Origin: Bactrocera neohumeralis
Taxonomy: Eukaryota; Arthropoda; Insecta; Diptera; Tephritidae
Direction: 5' to 3'
Assembly (NCBI RefSeq): GCF_024586455.1
Contig: NC_065922.1
Span: 38,498,089-38,562,088 of the forward strand
DNA: 64,000 nt
The notes beneath the pieces were generated by a model. That model was given only the letters and a program-made list of their open reading frames with translations, had not been told where the DNA came from and searched no databases. The stretch's first letter is position 1, and each line of letters begins with the position of its first letter. Positions 12,304 through 23,349 of the stretch are shown piece after piece. Made by a program: the position numbers and the translations under genes.

Positions 12304-13361
12304 AACAAGTAAGGAAGGGCTAAGTTCGGGTGTCACCGAACATTTTATACTCTCGCATGGTAAAGTGATAATCGAGATTTCATAATACGTCATTTACATA
12401 TTTTTCAAATACCGTATTTTTGTAAAGTTTTATATCATTGGTTCCTAATGTTTATACTCGTATTATACAGAGAAGGCATCAGATGGAATTCAAAATAGCT
12501 TTATATTGGAAGAACGTGGTTGCGAACCGATTTCACCCATATTTCGTACATGTCATCAGGGTGTTAAGAAAATATTATATACCGAATTTCATTGAAATCG
12601 GTCTAGTAGCTCCTGAGATATGGTTTTGGTCCATAAGTGGGCGGCGCCACGCCCATTTTCAATTTTTAAAAAAAGCCTGGGTGCAGCTTCCTTCTGCCAC
12701 TTCTTCCGTAAAATTTAGTGTTTCTGATGTTTTTTGTTAGTCGGTTAACGCACTTTTAGTGATTTTGAACATAACCTTTGTATGGGAGGTGGGCGTGGTT
12801 ATTATCCGATCTTCCATTTTTGAACTGTACATGGAAATGCCTGAAGGAAACGACTCTGTAGACTTTGGTTGACATAGCTATAGTAGTTTCCGAGATATGT
12901 ACAAAAAACTTAGTAGGGGGCGGGGCCACGCCCACTTTTCCAAAACAATTGCGTCCAAATATGCCCCTCCCTAATGCGATCCTTTGTGCCAAATTTCACT
13001 TTAATATCTTTATTTATGGCTTAGTTATGACACTTTATAGGTTTTCGGTTTCCGCCATTTTGTGGGCGTGGCAGTGAGCCGATTTTGCCCATCTTCGAAC
13101 TTAACCTTCTTATGGAGCCAAGGAATACGTGTACCAAGTTTCATCATGATATCTCAATTTTTACTCAAGTTACAGCTTGCACGGACGGACGGACAGACGG
13201 ACGGACAGACAGACATCCGGATTTCGACTCTACTCGTCGCCCTGATCACTTTGGTATATATAACCCTATATCTGACTCTTTTAGTTTTAGGACTTACAAA
13301 CAACCGTTATGTGAACAAAACTATAATACTCTCGTTAGCAACATTGTTGCGAGAGTATAAA
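12304..13361 (+). mobile_element. HINE family M, complete reference copy
   Basis: The 5' end is ACAAGTAAGGAAGGGCTAAG, followed by a perfect stem-loop (GTTCGG, 6-nt loop, CCGAAC) and TTTATACTCTCGCA. The middle holds two modules, each ending in a palindromic GC box (GGGCGGCGCCACGCCC near 12640; GGGCGGGGCCACGCCCAC near 12918). A GACGGACG-type tract lies at 13180-13215, then TATATAACCCTATATC. The 3' hairpin at 13327-13360 ends in TGCGAGAGTATAA, the reverse complement of the 5' subterminal box. Length is about 1.06 kb. It is non-coding; short open frames within it are accidental. Confidence 0.75.
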
Positions 13362-13426
13362 TATATGTTCTCTGAGTTTAATTAAGAGGCTCAGGTCCAC
13401 ATATTCGATGTCTATAGGTCTTTATA

Positions 13427-15080
13427 CAGTGGATCACAGCCAAAATGATGCAGCCATCTGAGAAATTTTAAAGCATGCTTAATAAAAAATAAAAAGCCAA
13501 AATTGGTTTGTTTATGAGTGCCAATTATTAGTGGCAGATGTATTTTTTTAAATATTATTTTTAAAACTCACATTTTACACTTATTTCATTTAATAAATAC
13601 AAAAAAACGAATTCAGCCTTAAATTTTACCCCACAGCGAAAATGATGCAATCTCTAAATAAGCAAATACATAAACAAATAAATAGATTTTTTTTTAACAA
13701 AACTTAAATTTTCGGTTGATCAATACTTCGTAGGATAGCCTTTGTTATCTATGACAGCTTTCATGCGCTTAGGCATCGATTCTACCAATTTGTTTGTGTA
13801 GTTTGTGGATATTTTGTTCCATTCAGCTTCCAAAGCAGTTTTCAGATCAGCCTGATTTCGAATTTCATATTTTCGAATCTCTCGCTCCAAAACTGACCAC
13901 AGATTCTCAATAGCATTTAAATCTGGAGATTGTGCTGGCGGTTGTACCACATGTGGGCAGTTCCAAATAAGCCAACTTTGGACAACGCCCGATTTATACT
14001 TTGGATTGTTGTCCTGGTAGAATCGAAAACCTTCTCTAATATTTAATTTTGAGGCACTTTGTAACAAATTTGCTTTCAAGATATTCAAATACATAGTTTT
14101 ATCCATAGTACTGTCAATGAAAGCCAAATTTCCAACACCAGCAGAGGACATGCAACCCCACACCATTACATGCCCTCCACCGTGTTTTACAGTGCTCCGC
14201 AAATTCTGTGGATGAAGCTCTGCATTTGGCTTTCTCCATACGTAGCTCTTACCATCTGATCGAAAAAGGTTGAATTTACTTTCATCTGCAAAAATTACGC
14301 TAGTCCAGAACCTTTCATCCTTACATAAATGCTCTTTAGCAAATTTTAGTCGTGCACTTCGATTTTTTGCGCTGATATATGGCTTATTACGAGCTGTGCG
14401 TCCATTGAAAGGATTCTTCGCACGGTTTCCGGGTGGCACTTCTTTCCGAGATATTTTTCCACATCATTTGTCAATGCTGGAGCTAAGTGCTCCCGTATTT
14501 TCCGAACTATCCAACGAGAATCAACTTCATTAAAAATTTTATTATGGGCCTTTTTAGTTTTATTTTCTACACGATTTTCACGAATGTAGCGTTCAATGAT
14601 ATGTTGAACAGTTCCGTGGCTCAATTTCACTGCTTCTGCGATTTTTCGTTGGCTTTTGCCATCTTTATAATGTTTTAAAACTAATTCGCGCACTTCAACT
14701 GTTGTTTGACGTCCCATTTTGATCTGCACTGTGTAAATGTCGACACTTCAATGCAAAAACTATCAAATATTGTTTCTAATTCAGTTATTTTAATATTACA
14801 TAATAGCTGACATTCGGAAGTTCCCGCCAAGCCGTCGCCACTAACGGTAAACTTCAGTGCATCACTTTCGCTGTGAGCTTGATTTTCTGCAAGTGTGTGA
14901 ATTTTTGCTAACCGTTTCCGAAAAAATTTAAATTTGAGTTGATTTTGTGTTTTACAAGAAAATACATGCTTATATCAAATAACAAAATAGCTAAATTTTT
15001 CATTTTTTTAAGATGAAATTGTTTTTTTTGTCAAGTGCTACTGCATATCAGTGCTGCATCATTTTGGCTGTGAGACACTG
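13427..15080 (-). mobile_element. Tc1-like DNA transposon with IR/DR ends, nearly intact
   Basis: The element is 1654 bp and flanked by TA (13425-13426 and 15081-15082), the Tc1/mariner target duplication. Outer ends begin CAGTG and carry CACAGCCAAAATGATGCAG (13435-13453; inverted at 15054-15072). A second, inner copy of the motif lies at 13632-13650 and, inverted, at 14858-14875. Outer-to-inner distance is about 197 bp on both sides. This is the IR/DR layout known from Sleeping Beauty-type and some fly Tc1 elements. One transposase gene lies on the minus strand. Confidence 0.93.
13720..14717 (-). pseudogene. Tc1-like transposase (DD34E), one frameshift
   Basis: It starts at an ATG (14715-14717, MGRQTTVEV) and stops at 13720. 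The span of 998 bp is two bases over a multiple of three, as expected for about 332 codons with one indel; family members are usually 330-345 residues. The N-terminal part carries paired-like helix-turn-helix text (KSQRKIAEAVKLSHGTVQHI). The frame breaks at about 14400-14425, between CHPETVRRIL and NGRTARNKPYIS. The C-terminal part holds the DDE triad: D in FADESKFNLF, D in YQDNNPKYKS and E in DLNAIENLW, with exactly 34 residues between the last two. Its role is cut-and-paste transposition in the nucleus. No internal stop codon interrupts either part, so the damage looks recent. Confidence 0.92.
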
Positions 15081-15082
15081 TA

Positions 15083-15298
15083 AGTTAAGGTTCAATTTCG
15101 ACTATTTTTAGACGCAAGATGTCATACCTTGAGGGCACATTCTATGCAAAGTTGTATGCCGATATCGTCATTGGTGCTTGATTTGTCTACAATGAAGGTA
15201 AAGTCAAAATCTGATGGAATTTAAATTGTTTTTTTATGGAAGTGAGGTGGCTTCTTTGTATTTTTGATATAGCTTCAAAGGTTTGCGAAATATGCACA
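15083..15298. other. Short unannotated spacer
   Basis: It lies between the Tc1 element and the TTAA element, and nothing is recognised in it. Confidence 0.4.
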
Positions 15299-15302
15299 TT
15301 AA

Positions 15303-16014
15303 GGGGTACTCTCATGTGAACGCATACATTTTACCACTTTTCAGGAAAACTTTTTTTATGCGAGAACAAAATTCAATAATTTTAATTTTTTAATATATTT
15401 TTATTTGTATTTTGAAATGTACAAAAAAAAATTTTTTTTCGTTTTTTACATTTTTAATATATGTATATATTTTTTTAAATCAAAGTAGTCCCCAACAAAA
15501 AAAGTAGAGTCACTGGTCATGGTGATAGCGGCTGTTCATGTTGTCTGAAATAAAAAAATCGAATGGAGCATTATTCAGTAGTTTTGCGGCTATCGTCCCT
15601 ACTAAATATAATCAATTTCATAAAAAACAAACTGTCGAACTTCAAAAAAAGTCACGAAAATCTTGTTTTTTTCGTTAAAAATCGGAATATGAAAATATTT
15701 TCGAAAATAAACAATTCTGGTAAGGACGATAACTATAAATGAGTAGAAGAACATATGTAAATTTTAAAGCAATCGGTTGAATACTTTTTTTTTAGGACCA
15801 TGACAGTTTCAGAAAATGATGATTCGAGAAAAATGCGTTTAAAGTTTCAAGAGACTGCAGACTTGTCATGGCGCCTGGTAGACAGTCGCTTACGACACGT
15901 CGGCGACTATGAGCTGTAACTTATCAAATACTATGAATTTCGGTCTGAATTTTTCACAGCATGTTTTCAATAGGTTTTACTGTCAAAATATAAAAAAAAT
16001 CGATTTTTCGAAGT
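15303..16014 (+). mobile_element. TTAA-flanked element, family B, 3' end lost
   Basis: It starts after TTAA (15299-15302) with GGGGTACTCTCATGTGAACG and matches the complete copy at 62.63-63.35 kb almost throughout. The match ends after TTTTTCGAAGTG (about 16014), short of the right terminal repeat, so this copy is truncated or diverged at its right end. It carries the shared core blocks at 15761-15777 and 15822-15848. It is non-coding. Confidence 0.8.
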
Positions 16015-16239
16015 GATACTTAAAACAATTAGGGCGTAGGTGTTATATCCACTTAATAAAGATTTAACCACATCTTTCTATTCTTATTTTGATAGCTTGT
16101 ACCAATTAAAGTAAAGTAATTCTAAAATCATATCTGGCAAGTTATTAACGTATATTATAGATCGTAGATTCACATATTATTCCTACATTTTGCTCCATGT
16201 TCCATTATTGTTATTTATATTAAAATTACCCTCAAATGC

Positions 16240-16767
16240 GATTTATGTAAGGTATGAAAACTGTACCAAAATACCCAATATATTCTGTATATGAGGAAAA
16301 CATTAACCAGAGGATAAGAAATTAGAATATTAGGGATATAAGTTTAAGCCAAGGTCTAGAGTACTTTCATTCATATTCGGCAAGAACTTAACCTCTAAAT
16401 CGTTGTAAAATATCACACATATTTACCGGCATAAACGTTTTAAAACCGGGTGGAATGTCAGAAATCATCGATAATATTGGGACTAAAGAAAAATCTGGAC
16501 ACCTTACATTAAGGTTTGTCCTTACTCTAATATACTCGATGATATTGGGTGATATATAATATTTGCTATAAAGTCTGCTATACTAGCGAAAATGAAATAA
16601 TATATTGGAGCGATATCGCGAAATTCGGCATAAAACTATGATGTATAAATACATATGCGGTATAAAGCCAATAGGTTGTTTGAAATTCTTCCAATATATT
16701 GGCTGTATTGGGCTAGGGGTAGTATTGATCCGATTTTAGGAATTTTTGGCATTAGTGGCATAGATAA
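16240..16767. mobile_element. Degraded HINE-M-like interior fragment
   Basis: Phrases such as CAAGGTCTAGAGTACTTTC with TTCATATTCGGC, and AATATCACACATATTTACCG, recur at 40.4 kb and 26.3 kb. They match text found between family M ends elsewhere. The borders are approximate and no terminus is present. Confidence 0.4.
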
Positions 16768-16856
16768 AGAGATGGTCAACTCATCTCCCATTGGAAATGA
16801 GAGAGCAATATTGCTAAACGTCAAAACCTCATGAACTTTGTCAACTGTCAATTAAA
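16768..16856. repeat. Dispersed repeat R2, copy 2
   Basis: It shares CATTGGAAATGAGAG, TTGCTAAACG and GTCAACTGTCAA, in order, with 2833-2935. Family unknown. Confidence 0.6.
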
Positions 16857-18785
16857 AATGTTATATAATTGATACCTAACACGCTTAAATGACTTTATTT
16901 TAGTATTGAACGTTCAAAAGTCATATGCCATTAAAAGATTTAAATAGTTCTCCATATATTATATTAAACAACCAGTATAAAGTAATTTTTAATAGCAATA
17001 AATGTTGGTTGTTTTAATTTAAAGTTATTATTTTGCCTGATTTCACTATAATGGAAAATGTTGTAAAAAACGCTGATTGAAAGTTGGCTCGGCTCGGTGC
17101 TCTGCAAAGATTTCTTGCAGAATTTGCTCTCCAATAATCGACTGCAATCATCCCCGGTCACCGCTTTTTTCTCTACGGTACTGTCTATTTCATATAACTT
17201 CACGAATTGCTCTAACCTCTATATACTTGATTTTCAATATTTTAGTTGCCTTTATATCGAATAAATATATTAGTCAAAATGTGTGGTATTTTAAATAAAT
17301 TAAGTGATCATGTTTTATGAAAACATTGCGTTTCAGAGTAAAAATTAATGAAAAAATCATATCAATTGATATATGAGATGTTTCGAGATGTTTCGATGAC
17401 TCTAAGTGAACATGGCATTTTTGATATAATCCGATTTAGTGCAGAAATCGTTCCCTTAGTTCCCATATAATATATTTTGTACTACATTATGTCAACGGAG
17501 AATTGGATTAGTAAGTTTGTTGATAATCTTTCCCCTGTAGACTCACAAAGTTTAAAAGCTCAAAATTTTTCAATTCCTTTATTTGACTATGGAAAAATTT
17601 CAGAATCATAAAATTTGAATGTTAAAATAGTGTGGTTGGATTGGATTCAAATCGGTTGAGTTGTCTTTGTACCATAAATATTAGTCAATACCTTCACTAA
17701 CTTAAGTGAACATATTTTCGTAGATATTTTGTAGTCAATAATTTTGGTTAATCTGGCTGACTTTATGGCAATGTGTCAATTATTTTAAAAAAATGTTTAG
17801 AAATATTTCCAAAAACATGCTTAAGTGTAATCCCAAGAGAACCTGAAATCAGTACAAAGCTCCAATAGAGACAATGATAATTTCCGTCTCTTTACTCGAT
17901 TTTTTCCTCATATTCCCAATATATTTATTATTTGCTACTGCCACCTTTGGTTTTGTTTATATTGCATCATCGTAGAGGCTTCCAGTATTAAAAATTAATG
18001 ATATGTGTATGTATATCTTCCCACAACACTTAAATATGTACATTCTATAAAGAATACGGTCATTTGTGTTAATTTGATTGATTTTATTATAAATACATGA
18101 CACCAAATATAGTAGTAAAACTAATCGATCTTCGTTATTAGTTAATAATATACCAAATTTGATCATGTTGAAATAAAGAATTGAAATTCATTAGCAATAT
18201 TTATTACCAAAAAGTTCTGTCTATACGTAAATCTAATTCCACGCATTTGATCCTTAAAAATGGTGAGAGCATAAAAGGTGCACACACACTCGGAATTAGC
18301 CATTTTTGACTTGTTTATTAAGTAGATAGTTTCGCATACATCTATAAGTATTTCTCTGTGGGGTGATGTCGATCCTCATTGTCCAGATAATAGTTTTGTA
18401 GCTTGGTTTGTGGCTTAGTTATAAAACTTCAGGTGTGTTCGATTCGTCAAGCGTTACCTTCAGCGAATTAAACCAATTATACCAGATGCTCAAACAAACC
18501 GGCAGAAAATATGATTCAACCCTTTGGTCTTTTGACGCATACACAATGTATTATGATTATTTCTTAGTTGAAATTTTCTTTTTTTTGCGTTAAAAAATCT
18601 TTGCTGTAACTCTTTATTTTGGTACATATGTACCTCAGAAACAAGAAGAACTACAACAACCAAATATGTCCAGCTCAAATATTATAAGAGCTTCTAGCGA
18701 CAGTGTCAATATGGATGAAATTGGAAGATAAACCCGATCACTCCCCATGTAACGGTACTGTGAAAAACTACTAAAAGTGCAATAA
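16857..18785. other. Unannotated AT-rich sequence
   Basis: Only short frames without domains were found. Scattered phrases near 17.4-17.8 kb may be old family M interior, but they are too diverged to delimit. Confidence 0.3.
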
Positions 18786-18789
18786 ATCA

Positions 18790-19115
18790 ATAAGTAAACA
18801 CACCAGAGTCATTAAATTTTACATCCAAGATGGTATAAGAGGGTTTTATGGCAAAATTTGGTACGTGGAATTCTTTTCATATTCCTAAGTCACAATACGA
18901 AAATGGACGAAATCGGACAACAACCACGCCTACTTCCCATATAGCAAAATTTTAAATTCGACTTAATTCTTTCATTTTCCAGTACACAAATCAAGAATCA
19001 ATTAGTAAAACGGGATACAACTTTGCACGAATAATGCTTTTAGTGTATGTCATCTTATGAAAGAAAATTGTTTAAATCCAACCAAAAATGTTCAAGCTCC
19101 TAGATAACGAATATT
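18790..19115 (-). mobile_element. HINE family M fragment, interrupted
   Basis: Text such as CATTAAATTTTAC with GATGGTATAAGAGGG, and ACTTTGCACGAATAATGC, matches the fragments at 4.57, 11.7 and 51.3 kb. Its missing outer end probably resumes at 20350-20460. If so, a mariner (19.14-19.96 kb) and another segment were inserted into it; that reconstruction is inference. Confidence 0.55.
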
Positions 19116-19139
19116 TGGACCCCAGTACCTACACTTGAC

Positions 19140-19970
19140 TTTTGATTGAAAATATTCATGTGCGTTAGAATCTGCTATCTTTATCGATTGTCCAGTGAGA
19201 ATTTCATGAGATTTCATTGATTGGAAGTGAAGTTATTGCGTTTTAAGTGTCAGTATGTTTGTGTTATCGGTGCGAAAATGAGCTTCGAACAAAGAGCCAA
19301 CATCAAATTTATTTCAAAATTAGATTTGCAATTGATGAAACAAGTTTATGGCGATGATTGCCTATCCCGTAGCAGAGTGCCCGAGTGGTTTCAACGTTTT
19401 CAAAGTGATCACCGGAAAATCCATCGAAATTGTGCGTGAATTCATCAAAAATCCGCTGAAATCATCCTTGAAATTCATGGAAATGGAATTGAACATCTCC
19501 AAAACATCGATTTATCGCATTTTGACCGAACATTTGGGCTTACGAAAGATGTGTGCACGGTTTGTTCCGCATAAATTGACTGACGACCAAAAATTGCTCA
19601 GAATCCAACATTCGAAGGACAATTATTTGACCAAAGTTCACATTTTAATCAATAACCATTTCCCGTATTCACCTGATATGGCACCGTGCGACTTCTTCTC
19701 TTTCGGAAAAATGCGTTTGCCCATGAAAGGAAAGCAGTATCTATACGTAGAGGCCATTCAAAAGGCTTGCAGCGGCATACTGGCGGCTACAGCGGCCAAC
19801 GAGCTAAAAGACTCGTGCGACATGCTTTTGGACCGTGCAAAAAGCTGTATTGAAGCAGAAGGAGACTATTTTAAATAAAATAAATTGATTTTGCCGAAAA
19901 AGCCATTTGTTCTGTTTTTTTTTAAGTCCTGTTTACTTTGGAACACACCTTGTATAAGTGAATAAAATAG
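19140..19970 (+). mobile_element. Mariner element, internally deleted
   Basis: It contains the transposase remnant described separately and a right end reading TTTACTTTGGAACACACCTT at about 19932-19951, typical of a mariner-like terminal repeat. I could not find the matching left terminal repeat, so the left border is approximate. Confidence 0.65.
19278..19878 (+). pseudogene. Mariner transposase, frameshifted and missing two catalytic aspartates
   Basis: The ATG at 19278 opens MSFEQRANIKF. The N-terminal helix-turn-helix (KQVYGDDCLSRSRVPEWFQRF) reads in one frame to about 19400, then continues in another (NISKTSIYRILTEHLGLRK). After CARFVPHKLTDDQKLLRIQH there is a deletion of about 110 residues that removes the first and second catalytic Asp. 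The text resumes at YSPDMAPCDFFSFGKM, which holds the third Asp of a DD34D mariner, and ends CIEAEGDYFK. The product would be inactive. Confidence 0.85.
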
Positions 19971-20009
19971 ATAAAATTATTTATTTTATAATGATGTTCG
20001 GTTTTATAA

Positions 20010-20320
20010 TAAGTCTTATGTGTCTGTCAGTGTATGAGTTATATGTAGTACAGTAGTTTGTAGAAATTCGAGATACGAGTCCGGTTCGGTAGTAACACGC
20101 AGTCGCGCCATCACGATCAGTTAGCAGCGTGCTTCCGTGCTTCTACAAGTGAGATAAAGATCTTGATCTTAGGAATGTGGGAGAGAGTTTCACAGTTCGT
20201 GGAAAAAAATACCCAGAAAAAGTTGCAACAGGTCGTGCATCTGACCTTTTTAATGACACTTGCTTAACTCATTTCCGGAACATTCTGAGAGGGAGGAAGA
20301 AACAAACCTCCTTGTGTTTT
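20010..20320 (+). mobile_element. Possible pogo/Tigger-type DNA transposon remnant
   Basis: A short open stretch at about 20175-20305 reads VRGKKYPEKVATGRASDLF and then FRNILRGRKKQTSL. This resembles the C-terminal tail of some pogo/Tigger-like transposases. The upstream 100 bp is unusually GC-rich for this window. I recognise the resemblance only loosely; no catalytic region or TIR pair is visible. Confidence 0.3.
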
Positions 20321-20349
20321 TTTCTATGTATATATAATATCTAATTTAT

Positions 20350-20460
20350 TTCTTTGATTTCGATCGTCTGGTTGACGTTTTACACCTTAAAGTTTTTCCC
20401 CGGCTTTGATTCTTGCACGTTGCAAGAGTATAAAATGTCCGGTTGTATCTGAACTTAATT
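20350..20460 (-). mobile_element. HINE family M 5' terminus, reversed
   Basis: CTTGCACGTTGCAAGAGTATAAA is followed by the stem-loop text GTCCGGTTGTATCTGAACTT. This is the reverse complement of a family M 5' end. Its likely partner is 18.79-19.12 kb. Confidence 0.6.
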
Positions 20461-22700
20461 TAGTCTTTTCCAAGTAATAGAAATAAAGATAATTCAAAAT
20501 TGTCTGAACATGTAGTTTGAGATAATAAAATATATATTAAAATACGAATGATTGTTCAAAAAAATATTGTGAAAAGAGAGATGGGCTTGGTCATTACAAC
20601 ACGTCGCACTCAAAAAGGTGAGGTGGATAAATGTATTCTTATCTGCCTGCCTATATATCGGTCCACATGATATCATACGAAAATTTCAGCGCTTCATAAA
20701 CTTAACTGTTAAACTTTTGTCGTATTTATGAGTTTCTTGGTTCGAATAGAAGTTAGCTCTTTCCGTTACTCTCTTTGTATTATTGACCGGATATGAGTGG
20801 CAAGCAATTCAAAGTCGCCGAATATGCAAAACTTTCGAAACGTATTGTCATGTTCTCTTTTATATTATATAAGTACATATACATATATATGTACATATGA
20901 GTACTTGTATTCAGAGTTGCCAATTTAGTGTTTTAATCACCAAAAAAAGTTTAGGACCCCAATAGTTTTGAAATTTTTAGCAAAATAAAAATTTGAAAGT
21001 GATATACTCTCGTGGGCGAATTTGAAACTTTGGTGAGAGTTGTTATAATATTTAAAGATTATTCAAGATTTTTAGCGAAATGATATTGTGTTATTAGTTT
21101 TTATGATTTGCTTACTATATACAGGTTTTTGTCTAATTTTGCTAAATGCGTATTGTTGTGAAAAAATGTTCGATTGTTAAAAAAAATTTACTGTTTTTCT
21201 CAAATCACGTCTTTTTTGGTGATTCATGAAGCTTTTTTTAATTTAAAAGTTGGCAACTATGCATATGTTAGGAGGACACTTGTTTAGTTGCTATGGAGTT
21301 CTGTTTTATAAATACCCACATTCATATATCACATGCATACGTATGCACATACATACATACATATATATTTGTGTATCTATATGCATGGTCATCTATAAGA
21401 TTTCCCTTATGTTGTGATATACATACATACATATATACAAATGCGTACATTTGCACATATTTCCATACATGCGGTCGTACGTGGGGGTTGTGTTCGGACG
21501 GTTATGCATATGAAAAGTAGCATGGACAACGGAGGATTTTGTACATGGGACAGTTACGAATGAGGGTTGGATATCTTTCAAATATGTAGCTTTTCATGGA
21601 TGGGCAAAATGTGTGGTAAGTGGTAATAAAAAACTTCACTGTAAGTTCAGTCTGAAAATAAATATGGAAAGCAGATGTCAAACCAATACCATCACTTCAA
21701 GCTGTATGCTGATCAAAAAACGTACAAGTACATACACATGTATGTATGTTAATATATGCAAGTGTATGTATTATAATGCATATGCGAATTGGGAATGTAC
21801 GCGTGTGAGATATCAGCTAAATAGGACTTTCAGTCCATTTAACATATTTCGTAATATTACAAAATTTCATTTTATTTATTTTCATTTGAATGTGAATTGG
21901 CTTAATTTCAGCAAAATTCCTTGCTTATTTAGATAAAGTAGCTATCATTTTGATCAAGAAGGAGGCACAGCATTTTAAGCGAATAATAATTTAGTTTTGT
22001 AAAATTTGTTTCATTTCCTAACAAAACTGAGAAAGGAAATCCTTCGATGGAGACAGAAGAGTGTGTGTTTCATGAAAGATAAAACCTTGTGTAGTAGGGA
22101 TAATACTTATGTATATGGAAAGATTGTGGTCCTTACTTACTATATACATAAAGACTGTTTTGTTTGAAAAAAATTGAAATGAGACGCATTCCATGTTAAC
22201 TATAAACATATATTACATACATATAAATAGGCTAATTGTAATTATGAGTATTAATATTGTATATCCTCATGTCTACTCGTGTGTATTAGGCACTGGAGAT
22301 CATATCCTAGGAAAACGGTTGGTACCGAATCGATTTCAAAATTGCTCTTTGGACCCCAGCTGGAGTCATCGTCTTTTGCGTGGAAACTTAGCAAACCACT
22401 TGCGAGTGTTATTTTGAAGCATTTTATTGGTATATGGTAGCGAAAATTTGAAATTTTTTCGCTATAATGCGATACGAACCATAATGAATAATTATGTAAT
22501 AATAAAAACTTTAATTTAATTTTAGGGGCAGACGATAATAAACTAAGTGATTATCCGATTTAACAATCAACGTCTCAGTTATGAAATATCGTGATGAATA
22601 GTCAAGGATTATACACTTGTTATAACACATTTAGATTAGATAATTCTGTGCAGTCCTTTGTGAAATCATACGAAAAACTCCAGCATTTACATACATTTCT
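20461..22700. other. Unannotated; several ACAT/ATGT microsatellites
   Basis: Microsatellite runs lie at about 20873-20900, 21345-21370, 21419-21440 and 21735-21752. Open frames here are built from these repeats and are judged spurious. Confidence 0.4.
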
Positions 22701-22719
22701 ATCGGCGTAAATGGCCTGA

Positions 22720-23345
22720 CCGTTTCACAAATCTACTTAGATGTTTTATTTCTGAAAGTATGAGGTTCAAGATGTTTTTGCCTTGATCTGGCAAAAACGG
22801 AACAGTCGAGGAGGAAATTTAGAATTTATTTAGAACTCCCACAACCATTGAAAGGTGAACCTTACTGAGAGCGAAGAGCTCCTTAGGACTCTTACGATTT
22901 TCACCCGTTCCCATTCCGTAGTTATTGAGGCTGAAGAACCTGTCCTAAAAAGCTCATCAGCCTTGCAGTTTGCTGCAATACCGCTGTCGCTGAGGCACCC
23001 AAACCAGTCTAATTATAAAATAACTCGATGCTAAAAGTTTACATCATCCTTTCAGAAGTCTTGAGCGAAGGATGCTGCGCTCCGGAACGGTAGATCTACT
23101 GCTTTCTTCAGGGCAGCCTACTCGGCTTCGAAGACGCTGCAGTGATCCGGAAGTCTTAAACTGGAGCTAGTTGAAAGTTCCCGAAGTGTACTCCTCCATT
23201 AATCCTCCTCGTAAGCTTTGATCCATTCATAAAAAGTTCACCGCCCTCTCGTCCAGTGAGTCCTCTCCTGCCATACCTCCCTCGAAGTTATGTGAGCAGA
23301 GAAGCGACAGCCAGAACTAAGCTCGGCGACCTGGTAATCCAAGTA
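22720..23345 (-). mobile_element. Decayed LINE 3' part with RNase H-like text
   Basis: The minus strand, read across several frames, gives the order expected of an RNase H domain in I/LOA/R1-type LINEs: a DGSKL-like phrase near 23220, text resembling a following beta strand near 23130, and a WVPxH-like stretch near 23010 (LVWVPQRQRYCSKLQ). NCKADEL-like text comes next. Every frame is broken by stops and shifts. The GC content is higher than in the flanks. The clade is uncertain. Confidence 0.45.
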
Positions 23346-23349
23346 TTTT

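Noticed and set aside
20101..20165. Initiator-type core promoter (TCAGTT) of a retrotransposon
   Set aside because: A single TCAGTT without a matching downstream element or following ORF is too weak to call.
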